NCBI RefSeq assembly: GCF_010868145.1
Contig: NZ_JAAGUY010000004.1
Span: forward strand, 183,491 to 247,490
Direction: 5' to 3'
Origin: Nocardia cyriacigeorgica
GTDB taxonomy: Bacteria; Actinomycetota; Actinomycetes; Mycobacteriales; Mycobacteriaceae
DNA length: 64,000 nucleotides
Position numbers and translations under genes: made by a program. The notes beneath the pieces are model-generated. The model had not been told where the DNA came from and searched no databases. It was given only the letters and a program-made list of their open reading frames with translations. This document shows, piece after piece, positions 57,262 through 64,000 of this stretch; the first letter of the stretch is position 1, and each line of letters opens with the position of its first letter.

Positions 57262-58449
57262 TTACTTCGGCACCGGGCCCTGGTACGGACGGAAACCAGG
57301 GTGGAACGGGCCGCCGGGTAGCTGCGGTAGGTCATCGTCGGCGGCGGGGGCACGATAGTCGGCCGGACGGCTGGTGCGGTCGGCCGATTCGGGGCGATCG
57401 GCCCCGGACCAGCGGTCTTCACGCGCGGCCGGACGGGCGTCGGGGACGACGGCCAGGCTCGGGCGGCGCGCGGGTGGCGGATCCGCAGGGGCGTCACCGG
57501 TGCGCCCCGCTGGATCGCGCTCCGAGGGAATGGCCGCGTCGCCGGAAAGGTCGTCGTCCGCCTCGGCCCGAGCGGCGGGCCTGGCGCCGATCCCGCCGGT
57601 CTCGTCATGGTCCGGCTCGTCGTAATCGGATTCGTCGTAGTCGGCGTCGTCGTAGCCGTCATCGTCGTAATCGGTGTCGAAGTCGTCGGAGTCGACCTCG
57701 TCGGACTCGGGTTCGTCCTCGCGGAACCGCCGCGGCGCGACCCGCGCGGCCGGGCGCTCATCTGCGTCATCGACCTCGGCGGCCCGGGTCCGGGCACGAC
57801 CGTGCGCGCGCCCGCCCTCGTTGTCGATCCCGCGTGGTTCGGCGACCGGCGGCAGCACATGCAGCAGGCCGGACAACCGCAGCACCGCGTCGATCGCGGC
57901 TTCCCATTCCTTGGCCGGGGTGCCGACCGACAGCATGCCGAGAGTCCAGTTGCCCTCACTCCACAGCATCTGCACCGTCTCGGGCAGCGTCTCGATGAAG
58001 GCGACCATCCGCTGATCGACGGCATGCCTGGCGATTTCGGGATTGGTCGCGAAGACCACGCGATCGCCGATGGCACCGAGCAGTTCCAGATCGTGGTCCT
58101 TGGGCGGGGCCGCGGTCTTCAAGCGCATATCGACGTCGATATCGGAGCCGATCTGCCTGCGCACGGCTACCAGCGTCGCGGAATCCTCGAGGTCGAAGAG
58201 CACGAACTTCTCGCCCTTGCGGATACCCGAGACCACGTCGACCGCGGACAGATAGCCGAGCTTGGCCAGCGCACCGCGCCGCCAGGTCGAGGACAGTGCC
58301 GGTTCCACCGACACATACGTATAGCCCTGGGCCTTGGCCCAGACCTGGCGCGCGTGACCGGTCCGCTGTCGCTGGAGCCGATCGAAATACAGCAGCACGA
58401 CCGCACCCACGAGTGCGATCGCCGCCAACCCGAACCACATAGCCGTCAT
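57262..58449 (-). CDS. ttfA: TtfA-like mycolate transport factor with acidic tail
   Basis: A 395-residue protein. One N-terminal helix (4-22) anchors a cytoplasmic domain of about 180 residues (QVWAKAQGYTYVSVEPALSS, LFDLEDSATLVAVRRQIGSDID). By sequence and position it corresponds to Rv0383c/TtfA, which helps MmpL3 export trehalose monomycolate. The mycobacterial protein is about 284 residues; this one has an extra 185-residue tail, with an Asp/Glu/Tyr-rich tract at 244-284 (DSDDFDTDYDDDGYDD) and a proline-rich end. mmpL3 is not in the window. It lies between pyrE and the DUF5666 gene on the same strand. Confidence 0.82.
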   Translation of the reverse strand: MTAMWFGLAAIALVGAVVLLYFDRLQRQRTGHARQVWAKAQGYTYVSVEPALSSTWRRGALAKLGYLSAVDVVSGIRKGEKFVLFDLEDSATLVAVRRQIGSDIDVDMRLKTAAPPKDHDLELLGAIGDRVVFATNPEIARHAVDQRMVAFIETLPETVQMLWSEGNWTLGMLSVGTPAKEWEAAIDAVLRLSGLLHVLPPVAEPRGIDNEGGRAHGRARTRAAEVDDADERPAARVAPRRFREDEPESDEVDSDDFDTDYDDDGYDDADYDESDYDEPDHDETGGIGARPAARAEADDDLSGDAAIPSERDPAGRTGDAPADPPPARRPSLAVVPDARPAAREDRWSGADRPESADRTSRPADYRAPAADDDLPQLPGGPFHPGFRPYQGPVPK

Positions 58450-58535
58450 CGTCGTCTAGCCTATCGAGCCGACCGGGCGTTTGCCCGGCACCACCCGCGC
58501 GCGCCGCAGCGTTTGTGGCGGATCACGAAATTCTG

Positions 58536-59333
58536 TCATCGCCCGCCGCCCGGAAGCGCCGTGCTGATGATGATTTTCGCGTGAATCGAACCGTCGGGCG
58601 CCTTATCGCCCTGAACGACGACGAGTTCGCCGGTCGGCAGATCCGCCGCGGAACCACCCGACATCGAGATCACCTGAGTGTTGGCGTCTGTGGTGACGGT
58701 GACGGTCGAGCCACCGACCGAACTGACGGTGAGCGTGCCGGCATTGTTGGCGGTGATGGTGCCCATGGTGGCACCGATGCCGTCGATACCCTCGATACCG
58801 GGCAGGCTTGGAATGACCAGCGGCGGCGTATTCGGGCCGGGGGTCGCGTTCGGGGTGCCGCCGGCGGTTGGCACAGATGAGGTCGCGGTATCGCTGGCCG
58901 AGGGTGTCGAATCTCCGCCACCGAACAGCAGGCCCGCGACAGCGCCCGCCACCGCGATCAACAGGACAACGGCCAGGCCGAGCCCGACCCACAGGCCGGT
59001 ATTGCGTCTGGGTGGACGCGGCTGTCCACCCGACGGCGGCATCGCCCCCGGACCGCCCACCGCGGCCGGATCAGGTGTCGGCTGCGTCGGCGGCTGCCAT
59101 TGCTGCCCCTCATAACCACCCCACTGGCTCTCGTAGGTGGGCATTTCGCGGGTCGGGTTCGACGGCGGTTTCCACGACTCGTATTGATCGGAGCCCGGAT
59201 ACGCCGTCGGCCCGAAGGCCTCGGTGTATTCGGTGGTGTGCAGCGGCTCGGTTCCGGATCCACCCGGCGGACCCAGGTGTTCGGTCGGCGAATCGTCCGG
59301 CCGCTGCCCCCACGGATCGTTCGGGTTGGTCAT
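58536..59333 (-). CDS. Single-pass protein with extracytoplasmic DUF5666 domain
   Basis: A 265-residue protein. The N-terminal 115 residues are proline-, glycine- and glutamine-rich and cytoplasmic. A helix (about 122-145, GLWVGLGLAVVLLIAVAGAVAGLLF) leads to a short spacer and a DUF5666-like beta-barrel domain: GTITANNAGTLTVSSVGGSTVTVTTDANTQVI, ELVVVQGDKAPDGSIHAKIIISTALPGG. Three threonines in the arm (17, 37 and 61) sit in a [DEN]-x-x-hydrophobic setting that resembles kinase sites. ATG 59333 is used. It is between ttfA and clpB. Confidence 0.78.
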   Translation of the reverse strand: MTNPNDPWGQRPDDSPTEHLGPPGGSGTEPLHTTEYTEAFGPTAYPGSDQYESWKPPSNPTREMPTYESQWGGYEGQQWQPPTQPTPDPAAVGGPGAMPPSGGQPRPPRRNTGLWVGLGLAVVLLIAVAGAVAGLLFGGGDSTPSASDTATSSVPTAGGTPNATPGPNTPPLVIPSLPGIEGIDGIGATMGTITANNAGTLTVSSVGGSTVTVTTDANTQVISMSGGSAADLPTGELVVVQGDKAPDGSIHAKIIISTALPGGGR

Positions 59334-59406
59334 GCACCCAAGCGTACGAGGGACGGGCGCCGCAAGCATTCTTGTCGAGATACTCGAGACGCCCGTCCAG
59401 TGCCGA

Positions 59407-61962
<2,556 letters not shown>

Positions 61963-62060
61963 AAAGCACCTTCCTACTAGTCGATGTCTCCCCGGTGCCG
62001 AATGCGTGCAGGGCCTGCCGCCGTCGTCGGCACGGTGTCCTATCGTTCAACGCTCGAAAG

Positions 62061-62081
62061 GTTGAGTCTGTTCCGCTCAAC
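62061..62081. promoter_or_regulatory. HAIR-like HspR operator upstream of clpB
   Basis: GTTGAGT-N7-GCTCAAC matches the HspR element CTTGAGT-N7-ACTCAAG at 11 of 14 positions and is itself a perfect inverted repeat over GTTGAG/CTCAAC. It lies in the 339-bp region between clpB and the flavohemoglobin gene, which otherwise shows no gene. Confidence 0.65.
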
Positions 62082-62301
62082 TTTGGCAATTTTCGCGGCG
62101 CGCTGGGGCCGGACTCGATGCGAACGCTACGCCGTGATCGTGACCCGCAGAACGATGTTGCGCATCCAACATGTGACAAATGCCGGTAACCTGCCCTTAC
62201 CCACATGACCACGGCGTTTTCAGGGATACTTGCCTCGACGGAGGACCGCCGGTTACGGGTAGGTCCCCGGGCAGCTATTCGAGGGAAAGGAAGCCCACGC
62301 C

Positions 62302-63459
62302 GTGGATGCGCGTTCGGCTGCGCTGGTCCGCGCCAACTTCCGTTCGGTGATCGACTCACCGCACGGACCCGAGCGGTTGATCAGTGCGTTTTATGGTCAT
62401 CTGTTCGCCGAGGATCCTCGGCTGCGAGAACTGTTTCCCCCCGCTATGGATATGCAGCCGAAACGGCTGGTCACGGCCATCCAGTACATGCTCGATCACC
62501 TCGAGGACTGGGATCGGGCGCAGAAGTTCCTCGAACAGCTGGCCCGCGACCACCGCAAGTACGGTGTCGAGGCCTCGCATTACGACCTCGCAGGCCGCGC
62601 CCTGTTCGCCGCGGCCCATACCTACAACGGTCCGGCCTGGACCGCCGAACTGGCCGACGGCTGGCGTGACATCACCCTGTTGATCGCCGCAGCCATGGCC
62701 ATCGGTGCCAACTCCGACGATTCACCGCCCTACTGGGAGGCCACCGTCGTCGGGCACCGGCACGTGCTAGAGGACCTGGCCATCGTGCGGCTGCAATCCG
62801 ACAGCCCGATCCCCTACCAGGCCGGCCAGTACGTGCCGGTCGCAGTGCCGCAGCGGCCGAAGATGTGGCGCTACCTGTCCCCCGCCATTCCGGCCAACCC
62901 GTACGGCGAAATCGAATTCCATGTCCGCAAGGTCCGCGGCGGCTGGGTGAGCCCAGCCATCGTCAACGACACCACCGTCGGCGACCGCTGGCTGCTCGGC
63001 GGCCCACTCGGCGGTTTGCGTGTCGACCCGGACAGTGGCCGCGACGTGCTGATGATCGGCTCCGGCACCGGTATCGCCCCGCTGCGCGCTCAGCTGATCG
63101 AGATGGGACAGCGCGGTATCAACCCGCGGGTGCACTTCTTCATCGGCGGCGTGTACCCGTGCGACCTGTACGACGTGGAGAACATGTGGCAGCTCTCGCA
63201 GAGCAATCCGTGGCTGACCATCGTGCCGGTCTGCGAGCAGAAGACGAATCCGTGGTGGTATCCGCATCCGGCGTCGGACGCGCCATACGGCATGCATCGG
63301 CGTCTGGTCGGAAATCTCGGTGCGGTGGTCGCCAGCTTCGGGTCGTGGTCGGACCGCCAGATCCAGATCGCCGGATCGGCGAAGATGATCGCCGACACCA
63401 GGCGCGCGCTGCTCGCGGTGGGCACACCGGAATCGATCATCAGCGCCGATCCCGTCTGA
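62302..63459 (+). CDS. Flavohemoglobin-type globin-reductase
   Basis: A 385-residue protein. Residues 1-135 are a globin with tyrosine B10 at Tyr31 (AFYGHLF) and the proximal histidine at His84 (RDHRKYGVE). The rest is a ferredoxin-reductase-like FAD/NAD module: YQAGQYVPVAVPQ-RPKMWRYLSPAI binds FAD, and VLMIGSGTGIAPLRAQL starts the NADH-binding fold. Single-gene flavohemoglobins act as NO dioxygenases. It is Rv0385-like, from a divergent branch lacking the usual FAD RxYS motif in standard form. GTG 62302 is used. Confidence 0.88.
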   Translation: MDARSAALVRANFRSVIDSPHGPERLISAFYGHLFAEDPRLRELFPPAMDMQPKRLVTAIQYMLDHLEDWDRAQKFLEQLARDHRKYGVEASHYDLAGRALFAAAHTYNGPAWTAELADGWRDITLLIAAAMAIGANSDDSPPYWEATVVGHRHVLEDLAIVRLQSDSPIPYQAGQYVPVAVPQRPKMWRYLSPAIPANPYGEIEFHVRKVRGGWVSPAIVNDTTVGDRWLLGGPLGGLRVDPDSGRDVLMIGSGTGIAPLRAQLIEMGQRGINPRVHFFIGGVYPCDLYDVENMWQLSQSNPWLTIVPVCEQKTNPWWYPHPASDAPYGMHRRLVGNLGAVVASFGSWSDRQIQIAGSAKMIADTRRALLAVGTPESIISADPV

Positions 63460-63632
63460 GCGCACGGCCGGATCTCGCCCGGCCACCGCGAATCCGGTAG
63501 TACGCCAACCTGATCCGGTCGAGGACCGGAGGTGGTAGCGAAGCGTCACCACACAGTGCCTCCGGAACAGGCACAATCGGACACAAGCCCGTGCCGGCCG
63601 ACGCCCGCACCAGAGCCCCTCTGAGAGTAGGT

Positions 63633-64000
63633 ATGGACATCGATCCGCATGCGCCGCGCAACGGCGCGGTTCCGGAAGCACCCGTGTGGAAGTCGACCGT
63701 CGTCGGACATCATCGACTGCGCCATGATCTCGCAGTGATCCGGCTGATCGGGGAGTTCGTCCCGTTCACCGCCGGACAGTCGGTCGAGGTGCGGGTTCCG
63801 CAGTTCCCTGGGCTGCGCCGCAGATTGTCACCGGCGCTGCCGCCGTCGCTGGACGGCAAGCTCGAGTTCCATGTGCGGACCGTGCCCGGCGGCTGGTGCA
63901 GCGGCGGGATCGTGGCCGATACGGCCGCGGGTGACGAGTGGACGCTCGGTGCGCCCGCTGGCACGTTCGCGATCGACCCAACGGGCGATGAGGTCGTGAT
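63633..64000 (+). CDS. Ferredoxin-reductase-like flavoprotein, 5' part
   Basis: The open frame from ATG 63633 runs through the right edge with no stop: 122 residues are visible. They align with the reductase half of the flavohemoglobin before it: VWKSTVVGHHRLRHDLAVIR against YWEATVVGHRHVLEDLAIVR, then AGQSVEVRVPQFPGLRRRLSPALP and FHVRTVPGGWCSGGIV. There is no globin domain in front, so the protein begins at the FAD barrel. This is a duplicated partial copy of the neighbour, or a partner reductase. The C-terminus lies outside the window. Confidence 0.75.
   Translation, partial: MDIDPHAPRNGAVPEAPVWKSTVVGHHRLRHDLAVIRLIGEFVPFTAGQSVEVRVPQFPGLRRRLSPALPPSLDGKLEFHVRTVPGGWCSGGIVADTAAGDEWTLGAPAGTFAIDPTGDEVV

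Overview
The window is high-GC, dense DNA from a mycolic-acid-containing actinomycete, most likely Nocardia or a close relative. The evidence is coenzyme F420 enzymes (Fgd1 and a Ddn-type nitroreductase), PknG with its GlnH/GlnX sensor pair, the mycolate factor TtfA, a HadA/HadB-like dehydratase fusion, many GTG starts and a SAM-IV riboswitch. As far as I can recall, blocks of gene order match Mycobacterium tuberculosis Rv0357c-Rv0414c: thiE/mutT3/glnX/glnH/pknG/ackA/pta/fgd1, rhodanese/metZ, purA/Rv0358/Rv0359/Rv0360c/Rv0361, fba/dedA, and pyrE/ttfA/clpB/Rv0385. Genus and orthology were inferred by eye.

Layout. 1-12.2 kb: thiE end, Nudix hydrolase, the glnX-glnH-pknG amino-acid sensing operon, acetate kinase and phosphotransacetylase, the F420 pair and a HAD phosphatase. 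12.3-15.4 kb: a thioesterase and an esterase-type serine hydrolase face each other, each with a KstR-like box at its 5' end; then a DJ-1/MarR operon behind two perfect palindromes. 15.4-20.3 kb: SAM-IV riboswitch, rhodanese and metZ; an NADPH-ferredoxin reductase with an IdeR/DtxR-like box; an amidohydrolase. 20.3-25.0 kb is accessory in character: small secreted or membrane proteins, an NlpC/P60 hydrolase, a DUF397 remnant and an FHA-HTH regulator. 25.2-31 kb: acyl-CoA racemase, MocR regulator, DNA alkyltransferase, amidase and a small lipoprotein.

31-46.6 kb: a large LuxR (LAL) regulator; purA with a copy of a 64-bp intergenic repeat at each end; a site-2 protease; an FUSC transporter; an 805-residue membrane protein with a very long disordered arm; the HadAB-like fusion; a DUF4185 protein; an EmbR-like FHA regulator directly behind fba. 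46.8-54.7 kb: two DedA proteins, a two-component system, an RNA methyltransferase, a GH76 hydrolase and small genes. 54.7-64 kb: fabH-like, pyrE, ttfA, a DUF5666 protein, clpB behind a HAIR-like element, a flavohemoglobin, and the start of a second gene repeating its reductase half.

A recurring theme is Ser/Thr phosphorylation and FHA signalling: PknG, two FHA transcription factors, and two membrane proteins whose N-terminal arms carry repeated acidic-x-Thr-x-x-hydrophobic motifs. No rRNA, tRNA, CRISPR array, transposase or integrase was seen. All assignments come from reading the translated sequence, without database searches.
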